Assembly (NCBI RefSeq): GCF_900108015.1
Contig: NZ_FNVP01000001.1
Span: 1-64,000 of the forward strand
Source of the DNA: Flavobacterium urumqiense
GTDB taxonomy: Bacteria > Bacteroidota > Bacteroidia > Flavobacteriales > Flavobacteriaceae
Direction of reading: 5' to 3'
DNA: 64,000 nucleotides
Below the pieces are notes generated by a model. The model was not told the DNA's origin. It worked only from the letters and a program-made list of their open reading frames with translations, and did not search any database. Position numbers and translations under genes: made by a program. Shown here piece after piece: positions 42,071 to 49,558 of the stretch (position 1 is its first letter; the number at the start of each line of letters is the position of its first letter).

Positions 42071-45000
42071 AGTCCGCTATATTCGGGTTCAACCATTTCA
42101 TGGCCACTTCGGTTGAAACGCTTCTTCGTTTCGCATAATCAATGACTTGGTCTTCTTTTATTTTTCCGAGTCCAAAATATTTACTTTGCGGATTTCCAAA
42201 ATAATACCCAGAAACCGATGAAGCCGGCCACATTGCCATACTTTCAGTCAAGGTCACTCCTATTTCTTTTTCTACATTCAGTAATTTCCAAATCGTTGGT
42301 TTTTCTAAATGGTCGGGACAAGCGGGATATCCTGGAGCCGGACGAATGCCTTTGTAATCTTCAGCAATCATAGCCTCAGTACTTAAAGCTTCATCAGATG
42401 AATAGCCCCAAATTTCTTTTCGGATTTTTTCGTGCAAATATTCCGCAAAAGCTTCCGCAAAACGATCAGCCAATGCTTTGACCATTATCGAATTGTAATC
42501 GTCTAAATCTCTTTCGAATTCAGCCGCCCACTCATCAACACCAAAACCGGTCGTGACACAAAATGCGCCCATATAATCCGTTTTTCCGCTATCTTTCGGG
42601 GCAATAAAATCCGACAAGGCAATGTTTGGAGCACCTTTTGTTTTTTGTGATTGTTGACGCAACGTCAAGAAGAGCCCCCTAACCCCCAAAGGGGGAACTC
42701 CCACCTTTGTTGATAATTCTTTGCCAATACTCTCGATTGTTTCAAATAAATTATTCAAAACTTGCTGATTTTTATACCTAAAAACTTTAAAACCCTTTGA
42801 TTCTAACCAAATAGTTCTCTCTTTATCGTGTTCAATTTGTTCGGGTGAGTTATGAACAGAGCCATCTAATTCAATAACTAACTTTTTTTCTAAACACACA
42901 AAATCAACAATATATTCCCCTATTATATGTTGTCTTCTAAATTTAAACCCTTCAATCCCTTTGTTGGACAAAACATTCCATAGCATTTTTTCTGCCTCTG
43001 TTGGTTTGTTTCTCATCTCTTTAGCCCGTTCTTTTAAAACATCATACAAAATAGGACTTGCTGTTTCCCATGTCTGTTTTTCTATTATCGGAGTAGCTCC
43101 CCCTTCGGGGGCGGGGGGGGCTTCATACAACTCAATGTCATCATCGTTCACTTGATTGGCAGGGAAAATTCCATAAATTCCTTTGGCTGTCAGTTTCTTT
43201 TCTTTCAAAATAACGTCCAACATTTCTTTGGCATCCGCAAAAACAGAAGTAGCTTGTTCACCAACAACATTATCCGTTAAAATAGCCGGATATTTCCCGA
43301 ACAATTCCCATGTTCTAAAAAACGGCGTCCAGTCAATATAAGGAACCAACACATCCAGATCAACTTCGATAGTTTGTTCTCCAATTACATTTGGTTTTAC
43401 AGGAGTAAAATTCTCCCAATCCAACTGCAATTTATTTTTACGGGCTTGTTCAATAGTCAAGAAGTTTTTGTCGCGCGAACGATTCAAAAAGGTCTCTCTA
43501 AAAGCGTCATAATCAGCCCTGATGTCGCTTGCATATATCTTTCTATCCTTGTTTAATAAATTTCCGGCAACCGTTACGGCTCTCGAAGCATCATTTACAT
43601 GAATAACCGTTTCTCTATATTGTGGTGCAATTTTCACGGCAGTGTGCGCTCGTGAAGTAGTTGCTCCACCAATCATTACAGGAATTTTTATGTTTTTTTT
43701 GTCTAATTCCTTGGCCAAATAAACCATTTCGTCCAGTGACGGCGTAATTAATCCGCTTAATCCAATAATATCAACATTATGCTCTATGGCTGCTGCAATA
43801 ATTTTCTCCGGCGCAACCATCACCCCTAAATCGATGATTTCATAATTGTTACAGGCTAAAACAACCGAAACAATATTTTTTCCAATATCATGCACATCTC
43901 CTTTTACAGTCGCCATTAATATACGACCTGCAAAACTGGAGACTCCATCTTTTTCCGCTTCAATAAATGGCAGCAAATAAGCCACCGCTTTTTTCATTAC
44001 TCGAGCTGATTTTACCACTTGCGGTAAAAACATTTTACCCGAACCAAATAAATCCCCAACGACATTCATTCCCGTCATCAAGTTAATTTCGATAACTTCA
44101 ATAGGTTTTGTCGCTGCCAATCGGGCTTCTTCCACATCAATTTCTATAAATTCATCTACTCCTTTTACTAGCGAATGTGTCAATCGTTCTTGGATGGTAC
44201 CTGAACGCCATTCCTGTACCACTTTTTCATTATTCTTTACATCCCCTTTTACATTTTCGGCAAAGTCCAACAATCTTTCGGTGGCATCATCACGTCTGTT
44301 TAAAATTACATCTTCAACACGTTCCAAAAGTTCCTTTGGAATTTCATCGTAAATAGAAAGCATCTCCGGATTTACGATTCCCATCGTCATTCCGTTTTGA
44401 ATAGCGTGGTACAAAAAAACCGAGTGCATCGCTTCCCGAACCGTGTCATTTCCTCTAAACGAGAACGAAACATTACTTACACCACCACTTATGTGTGCAT
44501 GAGGAAGATTTTCTCGAACCCATTTGGTTCCTCTAAAGAAATCCAAGGCGTTCTCGCGGTGTTCTTCCATTCCTGTTGCCACAGGAAATATATTCAAATC
44601 GAAAATAATATCCTGCGGAGGAAAACCAACTTTATTCACCAAAATATCATACGAACGTTGGCAAATTTCTACCCGGCGTTCGTAATTATCAGCTTGTCCC
44701 GTTTCGTCAAAAGCCATAATAATTGCCGCAGCACCGTAGCGCTTAATCAATTTAGCGTGATGAATAAATTGTTCTTCGCCTTCTTTCAAGGAAATCGAAT
44801 TTACCACACTCTTTCCTTGCACTACTTTTAGACCCGCTTCGATAATATCCCATTTCGAGCTATCAATCATGATTGGAACTCTCGAAATATCCGGTTCAGC
44901 AGCGATCAAATTCAGGAATTTTGTCATGGCATATTCGCCATCAAGCATTCCTTCATCCATATTAATATCGATGATTTGCGCGCCACCTTCCACTTGCTCT

Positions 45001-45170
45001 TTGGCAATGCTTAATGCTTCTTCGTATTTTTCTTCCTTGATTAATCGAAGGAATTTTCTAGAACCTGTTACATTCGTTCGCTCGCCAATATTCACAAAAA
45101 CGCTTTCCGGCGTAATGATTAAAGGCTCTAATCCCGATAATACAAGGTTTCTTCTAGTTTCTTGTGCCAT
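42069..45170 (-). CDS. metH: Methionine synthase, C-terminal part (pterin, B12 and activation domains) with an inserted DUF559 domain
   Basis: A 1033-residue B12-dependent methionine synthase lacking the homocysteine domain, which is the separate upstream gene. Order: pterin-binding domain (about 15-300, [32 protein letters not shown]), cobalamin module (about 320-570, with [19 protein letters not shown] carrying the B12 His ligand), then the activation domain (TVELLA-like FGKYPAI..., DDDIELYE, and after the break [58 protein letters not shown]). Residues about 683-832 are foreign: a DUF559 nuclease domain bracketed by translated palindromic repeats, placed exactly in a loop of the activation domain. 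Without them the length is the normal ~885. The reading frame is open throughout. Confidence 0.93.
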   Translation of the reverse strand: MAQETRRNLVLSGLEPLIITPESVFVNIGERTNVTGSRKFLRLIKEEKYEEALSIAKEQVEGGAQIIDINMDEGMLDGEYAMTKFLNLIAAEPDISRVPIMIDSSKWDIIEAGLKVVQGKSVVNSISLKEGEEQFIHHAKLIKRYGAAAIIMAFDETGQADNYERRVEICQRSYDILVNKVGFPPQDIIFDLNIFPVATGMEEHRENALDFFRGTKWVRENLPHAHISGGVSNVSFSFRGNDTVREAMHSVFLYHAIQNGMTMGIVNPEMLSIYDEIPKELLERVEDVILNRRDDATERLLDFAENVKGDVKNNEKVVQEWRSGTIQERLTHSLVKGVDEFIEIDVEEARLAATKPIEVIEINLMTGMNVVGDLFGSGKMFLPQVVKSARVMKKAVAYLLPFIEAEKDGVSSFAGRILMATVKGDVHDIGKNIVSVVLACNNYEIIDLGVMVAPEKIIAAAIEHNVDIIGLSGLITPSLDEMVYLAKELDKKNIKIPVMIGGATTSRAHTAVKIAPQYRETVIHVNDASRAVTVAGNLLNKDRKIYASDIRADYDAFRETFLNRSRDKNFLTIEQARKNKLQLDWENFTPVKPNVIGEQTIEVDLDVLVPYIDWTPFFRTWELFGKYPAILTDNVVGEQATSVFADAKEMLDVILKEKKLTAKGIYGIFPANQVNDDDIELYEAPPAPEGGATPIIEKQTWETASPILYDVLKERAKEMRNKPTEAEKMLWNVLSNKGIEGFKFRRQHIIGEYIVDFVCLEKKLVIELDGSVHNSPEQIEHDKERTIWLESKGFKVFRYKNQQVLNNLFETIESIGKELSTKVGVPPLGVRGLFLTLRQQSQKTKGAPNIALSDFIAPKDSGKTDYMGAFCVTTGFGVDEWAAEFERDLDDYNSIMVKALADRFAEAFAEYLHEKIRKEIWGYSSDEALSTEAMIAEDYKGIRPAPGYPACPDHLEKPTIWKLLNVEKEIGVTLTESMAMWPASSVSGYYFGNPQSKYFGLGKIKEDQVIDYAKRRSVSTEVAMKWLNPNIAD
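42673..42698 (+). repeat. GC-rich palindromic repeat, copy 3 (inside metH)
   Basis: AGCCCCCTAACCCCCAAAGG plus GGGAAC, plus orientation. Translated on the minus strand as [10 protein letters not shown]. Right boundary (in protein terms) of the DUF559 insertion. Confidence 0.85.
43096..43122 (-). repeat. GC-rich palindromic repeat, copy 4 (inside metH)
   Basis: Inverted copy, GCTCCCCCTTCGGGGGCGGG followed by GGGGGCT on the plus strand, slightly diverged (G-run). Translated on the minus strand as APPAPEGGA. Left boundary (in protein terms) of the DUF559 insertion. Confidence 0.8.
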
Positions 45171-45519
45171 TTTTTATTGTTTTTGATCCTGAAAGGTTTT
45201 AAAAACCGTATCGGAATAACTTATTCTTTTTATAATTTGGGCGTGACCCAAAAGGGTCGGGCTATTCGTTGCAAGTCATCGACTAATTCCGCTTCGCTTC
45301 ATTTGTCTGTGGGCTTTTCACTGCTATCCCTCACGCAGTTTTGTACTTTCGACGTCATTGCGAGGAACGAAGTAATCTCATCCAGTAAATCCTTCAACGT
45401 CATCCTCCTTTTTGTCATTCCGCTCGCGATAACTGAGGTTGAACTACTGTAACATCCCGCAATCATCTATTTTAAAACATACCTAAAAGGTTTGAAAAAA
45501 AACCTTACAGGAAATTTAA
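45171..45519. repeat. Repeat-filled gap between the two metH genes
   Basis: The 349-nt gap between metH(N) and metH(C) carries a copy of the GGGCGTGACC...CCCTCACGC repeat at 45239-45337 (contains GGGTCGGGCTATTCGTTGCA and GTGGGCTTTTCACTGCTATC). It is followed by GTCATTGCGAGGAACGAAGT and GTCATTCCGCTCGCG words at 45350-45428, related to the fold-back at 40716-40781. No gene is seen. The repeats make a long structured stretch within a presumed metH transcript. Confidence 0.6.
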
Positions 45520-46569
45520 TTACATGGTCGCCGTTGACACTCTAGGCTTATACTCCTTTGCGATATCAGCAATCAACTTGATATGTTCTGGCGTTGTTCC
45601 GCAACAACCGCCTATAATATTGACTAAATTATCATCTAAATATTCTTTGATGAAGGCTTGCATCTGTTCGGGCGTTTCATCGTACTCTCCAAAAGCGTTT
45701 GGCAGTCCTGCATTAGGATGCGCCGAAACATTGAAGGAAGTGTTTTGCGCCAAAGTTTGTAAATACGGTTTCAACAAATCAGCTCCTAAAGCACAATTAA
45801 ATCCTACGCTCAACAATGGAATATGTGAAACCGAAACTAAGAAAGCTTCTACGGTTTGACCTGAGAGTGTTCGTCCTGATGCATCGGTAATTGTTCCGGA
45901 AACCATGATAGGAATATTGATATTGCGTTCGTCTTTGACTTCTTCAATAGCGAAAAGTGCCGCTTTGGCATTTAAAGTGTCGAAAATGGTTTCCACCAAT
46001 AATAAATCACTTCCTCCGTCAATCAACGCTTCCACTTGTTGTTTGTAAGCAATACGTAAATCATCAAAAGTTACTGCTCTGTAACCCGGATCATTTACAT
46101 CTGGTGACATACTTGCCGTTCTGTTTGTAGGTCCAATTGAACCGGCTACAAAACGAGGTTTATCTGGATTTTTGGCTGTAAATTCATCGGCTACTTCACG
46201 GGCAATTCGTGCCGATTCGTAATTGAGTTCATAAACAATATCTTCGAGATGGTAATCTGCCATTCCGATGGTGGTTCCAGAAAAAGTATTGGTTTCAACG
46301 ATATCTGCTCCCGCTTCAAAATAGGCGGCGTGAACCGCTTTGATGGCTTGTGGTTGCGTAAGTGACAATAAATCGTTGTTTCCTTTTAAAGAATGTGGAA
46401 AATCTTTAAAACGTTCTCCACGGAAATCTTCTTCAGAGAAATTGTAACGTTGCAACATGGTTCCCATAGCTCCATCGAGTATGAGTATGTTTTTTTTAAT
46501 GGCATCATGGATAAGCCCCCTAGCCCCCGAAGGGGGAACTCCTAAACTATCTTTTAAAATCTTTGACAT
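45520..46569 (-). CDS. metH: Methionine synthase, N-terminal homocysteine S-methyltransferase subunit
   Basis: A 349-residue homocysteine-binding barrel, the N-terminal module of MetH encoded separately. It contains [78 protein letters not shown] and the zinc ligands [15 protein letters not shown] and [14 protein letters not shown]. An extra [10 protein letters not shown] (residues about 10-19), not part of the family, is the in-frame translation of a GC-rich palindromic repeat (46514-46539). First gene behind a SAM-I riboswitch (46832-46947). The split from the rest of MetH appears usual for flavobacteria; both halves together make the complete enzyme. Confidence 0.93.
   Translation of the reverse strand: MSKILKDSLGVPPSGARGLIHDAIKKNILILDGAMGTMLQRYNFSEEDFRGERFKDFPHSLKGNNDLLSLTQPQAIKAVHAAYFEAGADIVETNTFSGTTIGMADYHLEDIVYELNYESARIAREVADEFTAKNPDKPRFVAGSIGPTNRTASMSPDVNDPGYRAVTFDDLRIAYKQQVEALIDGGSDLLLVETIFDTLNAKAALFAIEEVKDERNINIPIMVSGTITDASGRTLSGQTVEAFLVSVSHIPLLSVGFNCALGADLLKPYLQTLAQNTSFNVSAHPNAGLPNAFGEYDETPEQMQAFIKEYLDDNLVNIIGGCCGTTPEHIKLIADIAKEYKPRVSTATM
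46514..46539 (+). repeat. GC-rich palindromic repeat, copy 5 (translated at MetH N-terminus)
   Basis: AGCCCCCTAGCCCCCGAAGG plus GGGAAC. Read on the minus strand as [10 protein letters not shown] starting at about residue 10 of the homocysteine methyltransferase, before the conserved [14 protein letters not shown]. It has no inverted partner nearby. Confidence 0.85.
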
Positions 46570-46650
46570 AACTTTTGTTTCTTGTAAATCGCGATATGTA
46601 TCGACATTTATTTGATTAATAATTACAAAAATTCACTATATGAGCTTTTT

Positions 46651-46752
46651 AGCCCCGATTGAAGCGATATCCTTTTTTTCTGGTGTTCAGAAAAAAAGAT
46701 ATAGCGGAAAGCGGGAACGGTACTGGCAAAAAAACGCCAATTGTTCGCTCCT
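46651..46752 (+). repeat. Flavobacterial-type ~100-nt repeat in the metH leader
   Basis: AGCCCCGATTGAAGCGATAT, CCTTTTTTTCTGGTGTTCAG, AAAAAAAGATATAGCGGAAA, GCGGGAACGG, and TTCGCTCCTGATA at the end. It folds around CTTTTTTTCTG/CAGAAAAAAAG. Related to 40826-40910. It lies between the riboswitch and the metH(N) start. Confidence 0.55.
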
Positions 46753-46831
46753 GATACTTAAAATAATTCAGCAGGCTAAAAATATATGTTGTCAAGAAAA
46801 GGTTTGAGAAATACTGGGTGAGTATTCGTGT

Positions 46832-46947
46832 GTTATCTATCTTTGATACTGAAACTGGTTCCGTATAAAGTAGAATGTAGCACCTTCTTTAAAGATAAAG
46901 GGTTGCTAAGGTTTCATCGGGTCTTTCCCTCCGCCTTTCGTGATAAC
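46832..46947 (-). promoter_or_regulatory. SAM-I (S-box) riboswitch upstream of metH-metF
   Basis: On the minus strand the conserved core is present in order: GTTATCACGAAAGGCGGAGG, GAAAGACCCGATGAAACCTT, AGCAACC, then a stem-loop and AAGGTGCTACATTCTAC, closing with GATAAC, which pairs with the opening GTTATC (P1). This is the SAM-I pattern (GAGGGA, CCGATGAAACC, GCAACC, GGTGC). Downstream, AATACT/AGTATT (46810-46826) may form the expression platform. It would switch off the metH-metF unit when SAM is plentiful. Confidence 0.88.
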
Positions 46948-46970
46948 TTTCAATAAATATAGGAACAGTG

Positions 46971-47001
46971 CAAAGTAAAGACAAAGCGCTAATACTTGCA
47001 A
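46971..47001 (-). promoter_or_regulatory. Candidate promoter of the metH riboswitch transcript
   Basis: On the minus strand TTG (47001-46999), 20 nt, then TTACTTTG (46978-46971), a one-mismatch TAnnTTTG box, about 25 nt before P1 of the riboswitch. The same TTAnTTTG box with a 20-nt spacer precedes the second riboswitch at 61798-61829. Confidence 0.45.
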
Positions 47002-47012
47002 GTATTAGCGCT
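46985..47012. terminator. Perfect 28-nt palindrome, likely terminator of the ferredoxin reductase gene
   Basis: AGCGCTAATACTTG joined to CAAGTATTAGCGCT, 14-bp arms with no spacer, 30 nt after the stop of the minus-strand reductase gene. It overlaps the -33 region of the next promoter. Confidence 0.65.
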
Positions 47013-47041
47013 ATATTTTTTAACTACTTTGTATTAAGTTG

Positions 47042-48094
47042 TTAAACTATGGCTTTCACCACAGCTTTTGGAGCCTCTTTACGAGTTCCGTCAAATCCGT
47101 CAACACCAGAAACTGTAGTATATTTCAATACATATTTCTTACCCGGATTGATGATTTGGTAGGCTGCCTGACACATCATAGTTGCTTCGTGGAATCCACA
47201 AAGAATCAATTTTAGTTTTCCTGGATAGGTATTTACATCACCAATGGCAAAAATTCCGGGAATATTCGTTTGGTAATCCAAAGCATTATTTACTTTGATG
47301 GCATTTTTTTCAATGTCTAATCCCCAGTCTCCGATAGGACCTAACTTTGGAGTTAATCCAAAAAGCGGAATAAAATAATCCGTTTCGATAGTACGGTGTG
47401 CGCCGTTTTCTTCTACTACGACACCTTCTAAATGTTCAGCACCCTTTAAGCCAACAACTTCTCCTGGTGTGATCATTTTTATTTTACCGGAATTTTTCAA
47501 TTCCTGTACTTTTTCTACGGAATCCAATGCACCTCTAAATTCATTTCTGCGGTGAATCAAAGTCACTTCGGAAGCAATATTCGACAAGAAAATACTCCAG
47601 TCTAAAGCCGAGTCACCACCACCTGAAATCACCACTCTTTTGTCTCTAAATTTTTCCGGGTTTTTAATGAAATACTTGATTCCTTTATCTTCGTAAAATT
47701 CGATGTCTTCGATCAATGGTTTTCTGGGTTCAAAACTTCCTAATCCACCAGCAATCGCAACAACTGGAGCATGGAATTTTTTTCCTTTATTTGAGGTTAC
47801 AATGAAACTCCCGTCTTCTTGTTTTTCAATCGTTTCTGCACGTTCTCCAAGCGTGAAACCTGGTTCGAACTGCTTGATTTGTTCCATTAAATTATCTACC
47901 AAATCCCCTGCTAATACTTCTGGAAATCCCGGAATATCATAAATAGGTTTTTTAGGATATAATTCTGAAAGCTGTCCGCCCGCTTGTGGCAAGGCATCTA
48001 AAATATGGCATTTTAATTTCAATAATCCTGCTTCAAAAACGGCAAACAAACCAGTTGGTCCGGCTCCTATTATAAGTATGTCTGTTTTAATCAT
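47042..48094 (-). CDS. Thioredoxin reductase-like ferredoxin-NADP+ reductase (type 2)
   Basis: A 350-residue FAD/NADPH protein of the thioredoxin-reductase-like FNR family. The FAD motif is ILIIGAGPTGLFAVFEAGLL (about 5-24), and the NADPH motif is VVISGGGDSALDWSIFLSNI (about 150-169). There is no CxxC redox pair, which separates it from thioredoxin reductase. The C-terminal GIFAIGDVNTYPGKLKLILC is the second FAD site. It is the last gene of the sulfate-assimilation cluster and probably supplies reduced ferredoxin to the sulfite and APS reductases. Confidence 0.85.
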   Translation of the reverse strand: MIKTDILIIGAGPTGLFAVFEAGLLKLKCHILDALPQAGGQLSELYPKKPIYDIPGFPEVLAGDLVDNLMEQIKQFEPGFTLGERAETIEKQEDGSFIVTSNKGKKFHAPVVAIAGGLGSFEPRKPLIEDIEFYEDKGIKYFIKNPEKFRDKRVVISGGGDSALDWSIFLSNIASEVTLIHRRNEFRGALDSVEKVQELKNSGKIKMITPGEVVGLKGAEHLEGVVVEENGAHRTIETDYFIPLFGLTPKLGPIGDWGLDIEKNAIKVNNALDYQTNIPGIFAIGDVNTYPGKLKLILCGFHEATMMCQAAYQIINPGKKYVLKYTTVSGVDGFDGTRKEAPKAVVKAIV

Positions 48095-48200
48095 TTTTTT
48101 TTCTTTATGTAATGTAATTGTAATAAACTATTTACTGCAAATTAACGATTGATTTTTACAACTTAAAATGATAAATATCATTCGTTATAATGCGATGCTT

Positions 48201-48782
48201 TTATTCTTTGTTTTTTAACGCCTCAGTGATTTCATTCATTTTTTGTACTTTTTCTTCGAAATTCCCTTTAAGCGTCTTGCGATATTCATTGAGGTTTTCA
48301 ACCATTGTATTAATATCGTCCGGAATTATTTCTTCAAAAAACTCCCGTAATCTTTTGGCTGTTGTCGGCGATTTTCCGTTGGTTGAAATTGCGATTTTTA
48401 CATTTCCTTTGGTTACAATTCCGCCCAAATAATAATCACATAATGGCGGTGTATCGGCAATATTGCAAATTAAATATCTTTTTCGACACAAGTCGAATAC
48501 TCGTTTATTGACTTTCAAATCATCGGTGCAAGCAATTACCATGTGTCGTTTGCGAAGCATCCAGCGATTAAACTTTTTATAAGTCAATTTTACCGAAGGA
48601 TGTTTTGCGGCTAGGCTTTCCAATTCTGGAAGAAACTTTGGTGCCACCACCTCAACATTGGCATTTGGACTGGACTTCAACATGAAAGATAATTTTTCTA
48701 AACCAACATTTCCTCCACCTACAATAAGTACATTAAGGTTGTGTAGTTTTAAAAAAACAGGATATAGTTCGTTTCTTTCCAA
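48201..48782 (-). CDS. Precorrin-2 dehydrogenase / sirohydrochlorin ferrochelatase (Met8-like)
   Basis: A 193-residue NAD-binding protein like the N-terminal half of CysG and yeast Met8. It has LYPVFLKLHNLNVLIVGGGN (about 7-26), MVIACTDDLKVNKRVFDLC and AISTNGKSPTTAKRLREFFE. It oxidises precorrin-2 and probably inserts iron to give siroheme for the sulfite reductase. Its start is 2 nt after the cobA stop, so the pair is coupled and together replaces a full CysG. Confidence 0.9.
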   Translation of the reverse strand: MERNELYPVFLKLHNLNVLIVGGGNVGLEKLSFMLKSSPNANVEVVAPKFLPELESLAAKHPSVKLTYKKFNRWMLRKRHMVIACTDDLKVNKRVFDLCRKRYLICNIADTPPLCDYYLGGIVTKGNVKIAISTNGKSPTTAKRLREFFEEIIPDDINTMVENLNEYRKTLKGNFEEKVQKMNEITEALKNKE

Positions 48783-48784
48783 TG

Positions 48785-49558
48785 TTATTGTATTTCTTTT
48801 GCTGTAAATTCTTCGTAAAATCCTTTTAATTTATTGCTTTCTTTAACTACTTCTCCAATGACAATAATCGCAGGATTACTTAATTTATTCTCCGCCACAA
48901 CTTGTTGAATTGTGTTAATTGTTCCAACACCAATTTTCTCCTGAATCGTAGTTCCCTTTTGTATAATTGCAACGGGGGTTTCTCCTTTTTTTTCTTTTTG
49001 GAATAATGACACAATTTGTGCTAATTTACTCATTCCCATCAAGATCACAACTGTGGCCGATGATTGCGCTGCTAACGCCACATCATTTGACAATTTCCTA
49101 TCAGAAGTTGTACCTGTAATTACCCAAAAACTTTCGGAAACACCTCTTTTGGTCAACGAAATACCTTGATATGCAGGAACGGCAATCGACGATGAAATTC
49201 CAGGCACTACAAATGTAGGTATCCCAAAACTTTCTACAAAGTCTATTTCCTCACTGCCACGACCAAAAATAAATGGATCGCCACCTTTTAACCGAACCAC
49301 ATGTCCGTAGGTAAGCGCATTATCTACAATCAATTGGTTGATTTGGTCTTGCGTATATTCATGACAACCTTTACGTTTGCCTACAAATATTTTAACTGCT
49401 TTTTTAGGTGCATAACTTAAAATTTCTTCGTTTGCCAAGGCATCATACAAAACGACATTGGCCTCAGCCAGTGCCTTTGCACCTTTGATTGTCAACAGAT
49501 CCGGATCACCTGGACCCGCACCCACTAGCGTAACTGTTGGTTGTATATTTTTAAGCAT
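48785..49558 (-). CDS. cobA: Uroporphyrinogen-III C-methyltransferase
   Basis: A 257-residue SUMT enzyme making precorrin-2 from uroporphyrinogen III with two SAM. Typical blocks are VTLVGAGPGDPDLLTIKGAK (about 9-28), VVLYDALANEEILSY, HVVRLKGGDPFIFGRGSEEI and GISSSIAVPAYQGISLTKRG. It overlaps the sulfite reductase stop by 8 nt, so the two are translationally linked. It provides siroheme, the cofactor of that enzyme. Confidence 0.94.
   Translation of the reverse strand: MLKNIQPTVTLVGAGPGDPDLLTIKGAKALAEANVVLYDALANEEILSYAPKKAVKIFVGKRKGCHEYTQDQINQLIVDNALTYGHVVRLKGGDPFIFGRGSEEIDFVESFGIPTFVVPGISSSIAVPAYQGISLTKRGVSESFWVITGTTSDRKLSNDVALAAQSSATVVILMGMSKLAQIVSLFQKEKKGETPVAIIQKGTTIQEKIGVGTINTIQQVVAENKLSNPAIIVIGEVVKESNKLKGFYEEFTAKEIQ

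Larger units (their letters stand above)
42673..43122 (-). mobile_element. Palindrome-bounded DUF559 endonuclease insertion inside metH
   Basis: Two GC-rich palindromes in opposite orientation (42673-42698 and 43096-43122) bracket about 400 nt that encode, in frame with metH, a DUF559 (Vsr-like, PD-(D/E)xK) domain. It reads [20 protein letters not shown], then [20 protein letters not shown], then [20 protein letters not shown], and [17 protein letters not shown]. The D...ELDG...H residues of the nuclease core are all present. The flanking palindromes are translated as APPAPEGGA and [10 protein letters not shown]. The insertion replaces a short loop between DDDIELYE and TLRQQSQKT of the activation domain. 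It looks like a small element that landed in frame and is tolerated; mobility is inferred, not shown. Confidence 0.75.

Noticed and set aside
42673..43122. Intein in MetH
   Set aside because: No intein blocks (N-terminal Cys/Ser, TxxH, C-terminal HN) are visible, and the insertion site has no required Cys/Ser/Thr; the nuclease is DUF559, not a homing LAGLIDADG or HNH type.
45171..45519. Frameshift or sequencing error splitting metH
   Set aside because: The two parts are separated at the natural domain boundary by about 350 nt, each has its own start and stop, and the split form appears usual in flavobacteria.
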